Origin: Reddybacter sp041622675 | GTDB taxonomy: Bacteria; Pseudomonadota; Gammaproteobacteria; Pseudomonadales; Porticoccaceae | DNA: 64,000 nucleotides | Direction: 5' to 3' | Assembly (NCBI GenBank): GCA_041622675.1 | Contig: JBFJYH010000001.1 | Location: 55,986-119,985 of the forward strand | In this document: piece after piece, positions 18,073 through 26,165 of the stretch | Layout of the letters: each line of letters begins with the position of its first letter | Numbering within the stretch: the first letter of the stretch is position 1 | Notes under the pieces: model-generated | Database searches by the model: none | What the model saw: only the letters and a program-made list of their open reading frames with translations | What the model was told of the DNA's origin: nothing | Position numbers and translations under genes: made by a program

Positions 18073-18642
18073 TTAGCAAGGTTTGCTGATGTTAAGAAGA
18101 CCGTTTTTATAAAGTAGGTCGGCAATATCAGCCTGTTGATCGGCCTCGGGATCAAAACCTAAGGCCTTTACCCAAGAGCGTTCACGCAACTCAATAGACT
18201 TAAAGAAAGGTTTCATGATTGCTTCAAAAGCGGTGCGCAGTTCTGGAGACATTGCGGGTTGATGTTGAATGAATTCACAGAGCAGTTCTTTCATTACCTC
18301 GTTACTGGCGCGAATAAACGTATAGGGGCGTAAATGGCTTGGGTCGTCGACCTTATCTTTATCAAAGTGATCAATGACCTTAGTCGTCGTTTCGATAATG
18401 GCTTCTGGAGCTGAAAACGTGTTGTTGAGCAGCTCGTTAATATCCGTTAAAACGCGCTTGTATTCTTGGTTTTCCAATAATTCATAATGAAAGGTTTTAT
18501 CTTGAATAAGGCCTAGAAAACCGAGGGAGGCAGCCACGATACCTGCCTGTTCTTGCGCAAAGCGATCGTTTAAATTAGGCATAACAACTTCTTCGATAGT
18601 CTTTTTCATGCCGGATAAAAACTGTTCTATTTCAGGGCTCAT
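18073..18642 (-). CDS. unknown helical protein
   Basis: A 189-residue protein I do not recognise. It has no signal peptide or transmembrane segment and appears mostly alpha-helical (MSPEIEQFLSGMKKTIEEVV at the start, FIRASNEVMKELLCEFI in the middle). No catalytic motif is apparent. It sits between the AttH/CrtC-like gene (61 bp upstream) and phosphotransferase B (85 bp downstream) on the same strand. It is probably part of their transcription unit. Confidence 0.75.
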   Translation of the reverse strand: MSPEIEQFLSGMKKTIEEVVMPNLNDRFAQEQAGIVAASLGFLGLIQDKTFHYELLENQEYKRVLTDINELLNNTFSAPEAIIETTTKVIDHFDKDKVDDPSHLRPYTFIRASNEVMKELLCEFIQHQPAMSPELRTAFEAIMKPFFKSIELRERSWVKALGFDPEADQQADIADLLYKNGLLNISKPC

Positions 18643-18703
18643 GACAAAGGGTTTCTCCGTTGATTAATCCAGTGGGTGCGTCTCCTAAAGATGAGCGCGG
18701 TGT

Positions 18704-19705
18704 TTATTTAAGCTTATCGTTGACAGTTTCTTTGCACAGGTCCTGCACTTCACCCCAGCCGATAACACCCTGCATATCCCAGCGACACAGTGACTGAACG
18801 AGATACATGAGTGGCCATGCCATCCAAGGGTTTGATGTCATTGGTGTGCCGGTAAACCGGTGAACTTTGCCACGTACATCTTCGACTTCGAGTTCTAAAA
18901 ACTGATGCAGGTAGCCGTTGCGACGAATTTTGCCTGTACCACGTTGTAGTCCATAAACCTGATCGCCCTCGCGGACATACCCATGGACGATGGAAGGGTA
19001 GGTGTCGAGGTTCTTTGGGTCGACTAAATAGATGCAGTGGAAGCTTGTGTCGTTTTCAAAATTGGCGTTCATCCAGCAAAAGTTTTTTAATTGTTTTTCT
19101 TCGCGTAAGCCCCAGCTGTGGTCCATGCTGGCGACACAATCCACATCGTAGGTTTTGTCGTTGATGGTCAGCTTGCCTGTTACGCGACCACTTTGGTCCC
19201 AGTGTCCTGCATAAGCATGCTCGCTAACAAGATCCCCGGCCTGGTGGGCATTGGCCAGTGGATCCATATCGGGGTCGTGAATGTCGTAGGGGGGCATCAA
19301 GCCTTTATATTTGACATCGAGACTGACCCCTTCGCCACCGTCATAACGGATGTGATAATCCATCACGGGCTTGGTGCATTTTATTTTGAGGCCGTTTTCT
19401 AGCTCATAGTCGTCGAGGTTGCCTTTGGGCATGGGCAGGAAAACATGACAGTCGTCATACAAGACTTCGTGAGGGGTATTAGAAAAACCGTTGGTGATGC
19501 GTATGGTCGATAGCACCGAGCCTAGGTTGGCGCGAGTTTGGGCGTACACGCCCACTAAAATATTTTCTTCCGCGATATAAAACCCAAAATAATTAGTTTC
19601 TGCCCAGCTGTAATGGTCAGACGTCGGGGTGTGAAAGTACATGTCGTTATCGTTTATCACGGGTTTTTCCTTTTTCGTTTTGGATGACAGTTCTAGACTG
19701 GTCAT
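18704..19705 (-). CDS. AttH/carotenoid 1,2-hydratase-like (lipocalin-like) protein
   Basis: A 333-residue cytosolic-looking protein. The pattern of a beta-rich N-terminal half with YSWAETNYFGFYI and a second half with VDCVASMDHSWGLRE followed by WMNANFEN resembles the two-lipocalin-domain proteins of the AttH/CrtC superfamily (DUF7064/DUF7065-type; from memory of the family). DHSWG is a recurrent motif there and may bind or turn over a hydrophobic ligand. CrtC hydrates carotenoid double bonds, but most relatives have no known activity. It is the first gene of the minus-strand unit leading to the two phosphotransferases and is divergent from a phosphatase gene 266 bp away. Confidence 0.75.
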   Translation of the reverse strand: MTSLELSSKTKKEKPVINDNDMYFHTPTSDHYSWAETNYFGFYIAEENILVGVYAQTRANLGSVLSTIRITNGFSNTPHEVLYDDCHVFLPMPKGNLDDYELENGLKIKCTKPVMDYHIRYDGGEGVSLDVKYKGLMPPYDIHDPDMDPLANAHQAGDLVSEHAYAGHWDQSGRVTGKLTINDKTYDVDCVASMDHSWGLREEKQLKNFCWMNANFENDTSFHCIYLVDPKNLDTYPSIVHGYVREGDQVYGLQRGTGKIRRNGYLHQFLELEVEDVRGKVHRFTGTPMTSNPWMAWPLMYLVQSLCRWDMQGVIGWGEVQDLCKETVNDKLK

Positions 19706-19971
19706 TCTATTACTTTTCGTTATTGCTATTATAATTAAATGCCATGATTGTATAATAAACCGAATGCTCGTGGCGTGGTCAAGGGAAAGCTGATTTTTAT
19801 TGGTTTTCGAGCTAAGGGTAGAGTGAAGAGCAATTTTTTCTTCACTATAGAGCGATTAAGTGAGACATCATAACAAGCTATATTGGCGCTTCTTGCCTAT
19901 TAAAAAGTGAGAGCGTAACGCTAGGTTTTAATATCTTTGATGACATTAACAATGATAGGAAAGTTGATTTT

Positions 19972-20736
19972 ATGACACGTTTTCTACCTATTGGAAAAAC
20001 CATGAACCTCCGCCATATGGGAGGATATGACACTGACAATGCCCGTAAAACGAAGGACAGCTATCTCTACCGTTCTGGGTTTTTAGATTTTACTGGCCAT
20101 GAGGATTTGACAAAATTTGAAGCTTTGGGCGTTAGTACTATCTACGACTTCCGTAGCCCCATGGAGCGCCTTAAAAATGACCTTCAGATTGGGGGTAACA
20201 CAGAAGTTATCGAGCTCGGCATGCTGGTGGCGAGTGTCGAAAATCTGTGGGATATGCTGATGAAAGAAGGCTTAAATCCCAAGGGCGCTGAAAAAATCAT
20301 GGCTGATCGTTACCGGGAACTGACCGAGGAGGAGGTGCCGGGCTATCGAAAAATGTTCGATCACATGATGGAAAGTGAGGGCGGTATTTTGGTGATGTGT
20401 TCTTTTGGTAAGGATAGGGCGGGTATTGCCTCGGCTCTGTTGCTCAATGCCCTGGGTGTTAAAGAAGAGCAAATTGAACAGGACTATCTTTTGTCATCCA
20501 ATGCCTATGCAGATAAAGCGTTGGCCATTGGCAAATTTGAGCAATTTTTCAACGAACACGGTCTCTCTGTCGATGAGAGCATTGTCGTACCTATTCTCGA
20601 TGCCCGGACTCAATATCTCTCCACTGCCTGGCAGGTAATGCGCGAGAAATCTGGCAGTATAGATAGATTTATGCGCGAAGAATTGGGCATTGATCAGGCC
20701 GCTAGAAAACACCTGCAGCAACGTTTTACCCTGTAG
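19972..20736 (+). CDS. Y_phosphatase3-type tyrosine/phosphoinositide phosphatase
   Basis: A 254-residue protein with the N-terminal signature NLRHMGGY...YLYRSGFLDF, then YDFRSPMER, and the P-loop CSFGKDRAG (Cys143, Arg149), all in family order. Family members include Mycobacterium PtpB and Listeria LipA, which remove phosphate from tyrosine and from phosphoinositides. The residue before the catalytic Cys is Met where His is usual. No signal peptide is seen, so it is probably cytosolic. It is divergent from the AttH/CrtC-like and phosphotransferase genes and may reverse their phosphorylation (inference). Confidence 0.88.
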   Translation: MTRFLPIGKTMNLRHMGGYDTDNARKTKDSYLYRSGFLDFTGHEDLTKFEALGVSTIYDFRSPMERLKNDLQIGGNTEVIELGMLVASVENLWDMLMKEGLNPKGAEKIMADRYRELTEEEVPGYRKMFDHMMESEGGILVMCSFGKDRAGIASALLLNALGVKEEQIEQDYLLSSNAYADKALAIGKFEQFFNEHGLSVDESIVVPILDARTQYLSTAWQVMREKSGSIDRFMREELGIDQAARKHLQQRFTL

Positions 20737-21525
20737 TTCAGGGCTAGTTACTTTGGTTTCCTTAAGCGCGTAGAGGATCGATAATAAAACCGCTAAAACA
20801 TAATCATCGGGGCCAATATAGACAACCCGCTATGTGGCGAGCGCTGGTACTTTAACTTCCTTGATTGCAAAAATCGCGTCGGTACTTGTTCATGCATGGG
20901 GCTTTCTCTCTATACAAAGTGTTTCCTGCTATGGCGATGGTCTAGATGTCTATAACCGCCTAGCATAACTTGCCTCTAGCAGAAGGCGATGTTGATAGGA
21001 GTATTACTCTTGGTGAGTTGACCCCTTTGGATTTTGAGCTGTACTGGGAAGCACGTATGCCGCCCCATGGTCTTCTGGGAGGCTTGACGTTACGCAGCTA
21101 CTCTATTTCGCTTTTAGCGGGTGGGGCTTCTGCAGGCCGGTATTGGGCTTATTCCGGTGGCGCTATCGAGAGCTTAAGTCTTGAAAATTTAATGAATGAG
21201 GGGCAGGACGCTCTCTGCCTGAGTGGTTGCTGTCGATGGCTAGGGCGGCCGACTGCATTCATTAGGTTGTGGTGAACAGGCTTTTTGATACTTATGTGCT
21301 CAACGAAGGTGCCCTGGAATTTTACCTAGCCGTTGGTCGAGTTGGCAGTGGTTTGTTGGAGTTGGGTTGTCGCCTTGGTGGCCTTGGTAAAAATTAATGG
21401 GTGTTTTGGAGTGCACACAAGCCCCTTCTGTTTTTGTAGGCTTAAAATGCGAATAAATTGCTGAAAAAAGGAAACTTGCCTTGTAAATTGCGAGGCTCGC
21501 TGCTACATTGTGCGCCCTTCGTAGC
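20737..21525. other. gene-poor stretch with possible decayed coding remnant
   Basis: A 789-bp gap before tRNA-Val. No intact gene is recognised. Plus-strand frames at 20970-21275 and about 21200-21398 read like coding sequence (DFELYWEARMPPHGLLGG; then NRLFDTYVLNEGALEFYLAV) but are short, in different frames and interrupted by stops. This could be a frameshifted remnant of one gene or chance. Confidence 0.35.
21481..21509 (+). promoter_or_regulatory. sigma70-type promoter for tRNA-Val
   Basis: A -35 TTGTAA and -10 TACATT are 17 bp apart and followed by a GC-rich discriminator (GTGCGCC), as expected for a stable-RNA promoter. The tRNA begins 16 bp downstream. Confidence 0.6.
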
Positions 21526-21602
21526 AGGCACGTAGCTCAGTTGGTTAGAGCACCACCTTGACATGGTGGGGGTCGGTGGTTCGAATCCACTCGTGCCTAC
21601 CA
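21526..21602 (+). tRNA. tRNA-Val (GAC)
   Basis: A complete 77-nt cloverleaf with encoded CCA. The acceptor stem AGGCACG pairs with CGTGCCT; the D-loop is AGCTCAGTTGGTTAGAG; the anticodon arm CCACCTTGACATGGTGG has anticodon GAC; the T-loop is GGTTCGAATCC. It reads valine codon GUC. Confidence 0.97.
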
Positions 21603-21737
21603 GTTTTTTGGTAGCAACATTTTTAATGGCATTATTTCGCATTATATGCAGCCTTGTGTTAGCTGTGTTGCTACCTTTTGTATTACCTAAGCACGTGGCC
21701 TTTAGTAGGGGTCACCACTGAAATTAAGGAAAGCAAG

Positions 21738-23654
21738 ATGCCGCTCATTACCCTCCCCGATGGTAGTCAACGCAGTTTTGACGCCGCCGTTACACTTCAC
21801 GATGTTGCTCTCGATATTGGCCCTGGTTTAGCCAAGGCTGCCCTTGCAGGTAAGGTCAATGGCTTCGTTGTCGATACTTCCTTTGTGATCGAACACGACT
21901 CCGATGTAGCCATCATCACAGAGCGAGATGAAGAGGGTCTTGAGGTCATTCGTCACTCCTGTGCACATTTAATGGCGCAGGCGGTGAAAACCCTCTATCC
22001 AGAAGCTCAAGTTACCATCGGCCCAGTTATTGATGATGGCTTCTATTACGACTTCGCCTACGAGCGGCCCTTTACTCCCGAAGACTTGCTGGCTATCGAG
22101 AAAAAGATGAAAGAGCTGAGCTCGGCCAGCCTAGAAGTGTCGCGACAGGTGAAAAGCCGTGATGAGGCGGTTGAGTTTTTTCGCGGCCTTGGTGAAGACT
22201 ACAAAGCGGCGATTATTGAATCGATTCCCAACGATGAGGACCTCTCGCTCTATAGTCAGGGTGACTTTACCGACCTTTGCCGTGGTCCCCATGTGCCAAA
22301 TACTAGCAAAATTAAAGCATTTAAGTTGACCAAGGTGGCCGGTGCCTATTGGCGCGGTGATTCAAATAATGAAATGCTGCAACGTATTTACGGCACTGCT
22401 TGGACCAGTAAAAAAGAACTTAAGGCCTACCTGCATCGCATAGAAGAAGCCGAAAAGCGCGATCACCGCAAAATTGCCAAAAAGCTGGATCTTTTTCATA
22501 TTCAGGAGGAAGCGCCCGGTATGGTATTTTGGCACCCTCGTGGCTGGACACTTTATACCCAAATTGAAGAATATATGCGCAGCGCGCAGCGGGCTGCTGG
22601 CTATAGTGAGATTCGCACTCCGCAGTTAGTCGATTACTCCTTATGGGAGCGCTCGGGCCACGCTGATAAATTTGGCGATGATATGTTTGCACTGCATATC
22701 GATGAGCGCGACTTTGCCGTTAAGCCCATGAATTGCCCCTGTCATATCCAAGTTTACAATCAGGGTTTGAAGAGCTACCGTGACTTGCCTCTGCGTCTTG
22801 CCGAATTTGGCTCCTGTCATCGCAATGAGCCATCGGGTTCGCTGCATGGCATTATGCGAGTGAGAGGCTTTACACAAGACGATGCCCATATTTTTTGTGC
22901 CGATGATCAGGTGCAGTCCGAGGTATCTGAGTTTATTGACTTCCTGCACAGTATTTATGCAGATTTTGGCTTTAGTGAGGTGATTTATCGTCTCTCGACA
23001 CGACCAGAGAAACGCGTCGGTGCTGATGAGGTGTGGGATAAGGCCGAGAAAGCGCTAGCTGATGCCCTGGATGCGAAAGATCTGCCCTGGGAATTGCTAC
23101 CGGGTGAGGGCGCTTTTTATGGGCCGAAGATTGAGTTTTCTCTGAAAGACTGTATTGGCCGCGTTTGGCAATTGGGCACTATTCAGGTCGATTTTTCTAT
23201 GCCGGGCCGCCTTGATGCGCAATATGTCAGCGAAGATGGTTCGCGGCGGACGCCGGTAATGTTACACCGTGCGGTGCTCGGGTCCTTCGAGCGTTTTATC
23301 GGTATATTGATCGAGCAATACGAAGGCGCTTTCCCCGTGTGGTTGGCACCTGAGCAAGCCGTAGTGATGAATATTACCGACAAGCAGGGCGATTATGTGC
23401 GTTTAGTGACCGAAACCTTGAATAACAAGGGCTTCCGAGTGATAAATGACTTGAGAAATGAAAAGATCGGTTTTAAAATCCGCGAGCACAGTATGCGGCG
23501 AACCCCTTATCTTCTCGTTGTCGGTGATAAAGAGGTCGCTACTCAGACCGTGGCCGTGCGCACCCGCGAAGGCGAAGACCTTGGCAGTTTGGCTATTGAT
23601 GCCTTTGCCGAGCTGCTCAGCGAGGATGTGCAACGCCGCGGCCGTGTAGTTTGA
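21738..23654 (+). CDS. thrS: threonyl-tRNA synthetase
   Basis: 638 residues from the ATG at 21738 (MPLITLPDGS is the family N-terminus, with AAGGA upstream); a longer frame from a TTG at 21678 is rejected. Domains: TGS (about 1-60), the SAD editing domain with HSCAHLMAQAVK and zinc/editing residues (about 65-225), the class II catalytic core with MNCPCHIQVY and FGSCHRNEPSGSLHG (about 245-535), and an anticodon-binding domain (about 540-638). It charges tRNA-Thr and edits mischarged Ser-tRNA-Thr. It is the first gene of the conserved thrS-infC-rpmI-rplT-pheST-ihfA operon. Confidence 0.98.
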   Translation: MPLITLPDGSQRSFDAAVTLHDVALDIGPGLAKAALAGKVNGFVVDTSFVIEHDSDVAIITERDEEGLEVIRHSCAHLMAQAVKTLYPEAQVTIGPVIDDGFYYDFAYERPFTPEDLLAIEKKMKELSSASLEVSRQVKSRDEAVEFFRGLGEDYKAAIIESIPNDEDLSLYSQGDFTDLCRGPHVPNTSKIKAFKLTKVAGAYWRGDSNNEMLQRIYGTAWTSKKELKAYLHRIEEAEKRDHRKIAKKLDLFHIQEEAPGMVFWHPRGWTLYTQIEEYMRSAQRAAGYSEIRTPQLVDYSLWERSGHADKFGDDMFALHIDERDFAVKPMNCPCHIQVYNQGLKSYRDLPLRLAEFGSCHRNEPSGSLHGIMRVRGFTQDDAHIFCADDQVQSEVSEFIDFLHSIYADFGFSEVIYRLSTRPEKRVGADEVWDKAEKALADALDAKDLPWELLPGEGAFYGPKIEFSLKDCIGRVWQLGTIQVDFSMPGRLDAQYVSEDGSRRTPVMLHRAVLGSFERFIGILIEQYEGAFPVWLAPEQAVVMNITDKQGDYVRLVTETLNNKGFRVINDLRNEKIGFKIREHSMRRTPYLLVVGDKEVATQTVAVRTREGEDLGSLAIDAFAELLSEDVQRRGRVV

Positions 23655-23712
23655 ATTAAATAGGCACATATAAAGTGACTATTCGTTAGTTAGCGAAAAA
23701 TGGAGAAACACT

Positions 23713-24258
23713 ATTAAGAAAAGTTACGCCAAAAGCTCGAGTAAGCGTTCCAAACTCAATGATGAAATTGAAGCGCAGCAAGTGCGTTTAGTGGGTGCGG
23801 AAGGCGAACAGATAGGTGTAGTTAGTTTGGACGAAGCCAAAGGCTTGGCAGCTGAGAAGTCCCTCGATCTGGTTGAAATTGCCCCCGATGGTCAGCCACC
23901 AGTTTGTAAACTAATGGACTACGGCAAACATGTGTTTGAGGCAAAAAAGCAACAGGCCGCCCAGCGTAAAAAGCAGAAGCAGACACAAGTTAAAGAAATG
24001 AAATTTCGTCCGGGTACTGATTCGGGCGACTATGAAATCAAGATGCGCAGCCTGGTGCGTTTCCTTGAGAATGGTGATAAAGCAAAGATTACGCTGCGTT
24101 TTCGTGGACGCGAAATGGCCCATCAGGAACTGGGTATGGAAATGCTAAAACGCATCGAAGCGGATCTTGAAGAATTGGGGAATGTCGAGCAATTTCCAAA
24201 AATGGAAGGCCGGCAATTGACCATGGTCATCGCCCCCAAAAGCAAGAAAAAGTCTTAA
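23713..24258 (+). CDS. infC: translation initiation factor IF-3 (AUU start)
   Basis: The start is taken as ATT at 23713, in frame with the rest and preceded by GGAG at a spacing of seven, giving 181 residues against 180 in E. coli IF-3. The product begins IKKSYAKSSSKRSKLNDEI (initiator Met in vivo) and continues RLVGAEGEQIGVVSLDEA, the N-domain. The C-domain with MKFRPGTDSGDYEIK and FRGREMAHQELG follows. IF-3 checks the start codon and prevents subunit joining. Its own rare AUU start is the basis of autoregulation in E. coli: high IF-3 represses its own translation. Starting at the first conventional codon (GTG at 23782) would remove 23 conserved residues. Confidence 0.96.
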   Translation: MKKSYAKSSSKRSKLNDEIEAQQVRLVGAEGEQIGVVSLDEAKGLAAEKSLDLVEIAPDGQPPVCKLMDYGKHVFEAKKQQAAQRKKQKQTQVKEMKFRPGTDSGDYEIKMRSLVRFLENGDKAKITLRFRGREMAHQELGMEMLKRIEADLEELGNVEQFPKMEGRQLTMVIAPKSKKKS

Positions 24259-24363
24259 GTAAGCCCTGAGTTTTTCAGTGCTACTTAGCTGATCGCAATT
24301 AGCCTTTTGGCAGGCTAACCGACAGTCTTTTTCTTTTATTTAACCTCTATCGAGGAGTATCCA

Positions 24364-24555
24364 ATGCCAAAAGCAAAGACGCACAGTGGTGCGGCGAAAA
24401 GGTTTAAAAAAACCAGTTCCGGCTATAAGCATAAACATGCTAACAAAAGCCATATTCTCACCAAGATGACGACGAAGCGTAAACGTCAATTGCGAGGTAC
24501 CAGCACCTTAGAAGCTGCTGATGTCCCAGCCGTTGACCGTATGCTACGTACTTAA
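24364..24555 (+). CDS. rpmI: 50S ribosomal protein L35
   Basis: A 63-residue basic protein with the L35 pattern (MPKAKTHSGAAKRFKKTSSG, then HILTKMTTKRKRQLRG). A good RBS GAGGAG precedes the ATG. It is 105 bp after infC and 19 bp before rplT. In E. coli L20 represses rpmI-rplT translation through an upstream pseudoknot; the 105-bp leader could hold such a site but I cannot confirm one by eye. Confidence 0.98.
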   Translation: MPKAKTHSGAAKRFKKTSSGYKHKHANKSHILTKMTTKRKRQLRGTSTLEAADVPAVDRMLRT

Positions 24556-24574
24556 TCAGACAGGAGGATAGAAG

Positions 24575-24931
24575 ATGCCCCGAGTAAAACGAGGTGTAAC
24601 TGCGCACCGACGTCATAAAAAAGTTCTCAAGCAAGCTAAAGGTTATTATGGTGCCCGTAGTCGTGTTTATCGCGTTGCGACCCAGGCCGTTACCAAAGCC
24701 GGCCAGTACGCCTATCGCGACCGTCGCGTCAAAAAGCGTACGTTTCGTTCACTATGGATTGCCCGCATCAATGCCCAAGCTCGCGTAGAAGGCATGCGCT
24801 ATAGCCAGTTCATTGCGGGCCTTAAAAAGGCGGGAATTACCCTCGATCGTAAAGTGTTGTCAGACCTGGCGATTCACGATAAGCCAGCTTTTGCACAAAT
24901 TGTTAATCAGGCCAAAGCTGCTTTGGCTTAG
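24575..24931 (+). CDS. rplT: 50S ribosomal protein L20
   Basis: 118 residues, the exact normal length, beginning MPRVKRGVTAHRRHKKVLKQ and continuing AKGYYGARSRVYRVA. It is an early assembly protein of the large subunit that binds 23S rRNA and also acts as translational repressor of the rpmI-rplT pair in E. coli. The RBS is AGGAGG. A terminator-like hairpin follows before pheS. Confidence 0.98.
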   Translation: MPRVKRGVTAHRRHKKVLKQAKGYYGARSRVYRVATQAVTKAGQYAYRDRRVKKRTFRSLWIARINAQARVEGMRYSQFIAGLKKAGITLDRKVLSDLAIHDKPAFAQIVNQAKAALA

Positions 24932-24973
24932 TCGAAAGCTTTCCGGTTCAACCGGAAACTGTTCGCGATCATA

Positions 24974-25006
24974 GAAAGGGAAAGGGCCAGGGCTCTTTCC
25001 CTTTTT
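24974..25006 (+). terminator. rho-independent terminator between rplT and pheS
   Basis: AAAGGGAAAG (24975-24984) pairs with CTTTCCCTTT (24995-25004), ten pairs with a ten-base loop, followed by T-residues. It may terminate partially so that pheST is still read through. No phenylalanine-rich leader peptide was found before it. Confidence 0.7.
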
Positions 25007-25060
25007 ACTTAGCACCATCGTGATAATGTGACAATAAATTTTTAGCCCCAATCGATACAA

Positions 25061-25090
25061 TAAGCTGAGTCAGGTTGAGTGTTCAGCTTA
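25061..25090 (+). promoter_or_regulatory. stem-loop immediately upstream of the pheS ribosome-binding site
   Basis: TAAGCTGA (25061-25068) and TCAGCTTA (25083-25090) form an eight-pair inverted repeat with a 14-base loop. It ends directly before AAGGATAAATC and the pheS ATG at 25101. It could modulate pheS translation or be an operator. Confidence 0.45.
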
Positions 25091-25100
25091 AGGATAAATC

Positions 25101-26114
25101 ATGGACAATCTTCACACCCTCGCCAATGAGGCAGAGTTATCTATACAGGCGGCTGAGACAGTTGCAGATCTGGATCAGCTCCGCGTTGAATACTTAGGTA
25201 AGAAGGGCAAAATTACCGGAATGCTGAAAAGCCTGGGCAAGCTCACAGCTGAAGAGCGACCCAAGGCTGGGGCGGTGATTAACGAAGTTAAAGTGGCCCT
25301 GCAAAATACAATCAATGCTCGCCGGAAGGCACTTGAAACAGCACTGCTACAGGCGCAGCTCGATAGTGAGCGCATTGACGTCACCCTGCCGGGTCGCAAA
25401 AGTGAGGTGGGTAGTTTGCATCCCGTAACGCAGACTATGGCGCGCATTGAGGCGTTCTTCACTGCAGTGGGTTATCAGGTGGAAGAAGGGCCGGAGATTG
25501 AAGATGATTACCACAACTTTGAAGCTCTCAATATTCCCGCTCACCACCCCGCGCGAGCGATGCATGATACTTTTTATATAGATCCGACGACAGTACTGCG
25601 TACTCATACCTCCCCGGTACAGGTGCGCACTATGGAGCATCAAGCGCCCCCCATTCGCATTATCTGTCCGGGTCGTGTCTACCGCTGTGATTCAGACTTA
25701 ACGCACACGCCAATGTTTCACCAAGTAGAGGGCTTGGTGGTTGATGAGAATGTCAGCTTTGCCGATTTGAAGGGTACGGTTGATCAATTTTTGAAAGCCT
25801 TTTTTGAGGCAGATCTAGCGGTGCGTTTTCGCCCTTCCTATTTTCCCTTTACTGAACCCTCGGCAGAGGTCGATATTCAGTGTACTAATTGTAAAGGTAA
25901 GGGCTGTCGTGTCTGTAAGCAGACTGGTTGGCTGGAGATTATGGGTTGCGGCATGGTGCACCCGAATGTTTTCACCCATAGTGGCATTGATCCCGACCAG
26001 TACAGCGGTTTCGCTTTTGGTATGGGCGTTGAGCGTTTGGCTATGCTGCGCTACGGAGTCAATGATTTACGTCTCTTCTTTGAGAATGACTTGAGGTTCT
26101 TAAAGCAGTTTTAA
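25101..26114 (+). CDS. pheS: phenylalanyl-tRNA synthetase alpha subunit
   Basis: 337 residues. An N-terminal coiled coil that contacts tRNA (about 1-90) is followed by the class II catalytic core with GPEIEDDYHNFEALNIPAHH and FRPSYFPFTEPSAEVDI; motif 3 is GFAFGMGVERLAMLRYG. It forms the alpha2-beta2 enzyme with PheT that charges tRNA-Phe. The RBS AAGGA precedes the ATG at the base of a stem-loop. pheT follows after 51 bp. Confidence 0.98.
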   Translation: MDNLHTLANEAELSIQAAETVADLDQLRVEYLGKKGKITGMLKSLGKLTAEERPKAGAVINEVKVALQNTINARRKALETALLQAQLDSERIDVTLPGRKSEVGSLHPVTQTMARIEAFFTAVGYQVEEGPEIEDDYHNFEALNIPAHHPARAMHDTFYIDPTTVLRTHTSPVQVRTMEHQAPPIRIICPGRVYRCDSDLTHTPMFHQVEGLVVDENVSFADLKGTVDQFLKAFFEADLAVRFRPSYFPFTEPSAEVDIQCTNCKGKGCRVCKQTGWLEIMGCGMVHPNVFTHSGIDPDQYSGFAFGMGVERLAMLRYGVNDLRLFFENDLRFLKQF

Positions 26115-26165
26115 TTTCAATGATTTATATAATTTTTTTTTAAGTAAATTCGAGAGTTAATTGCG

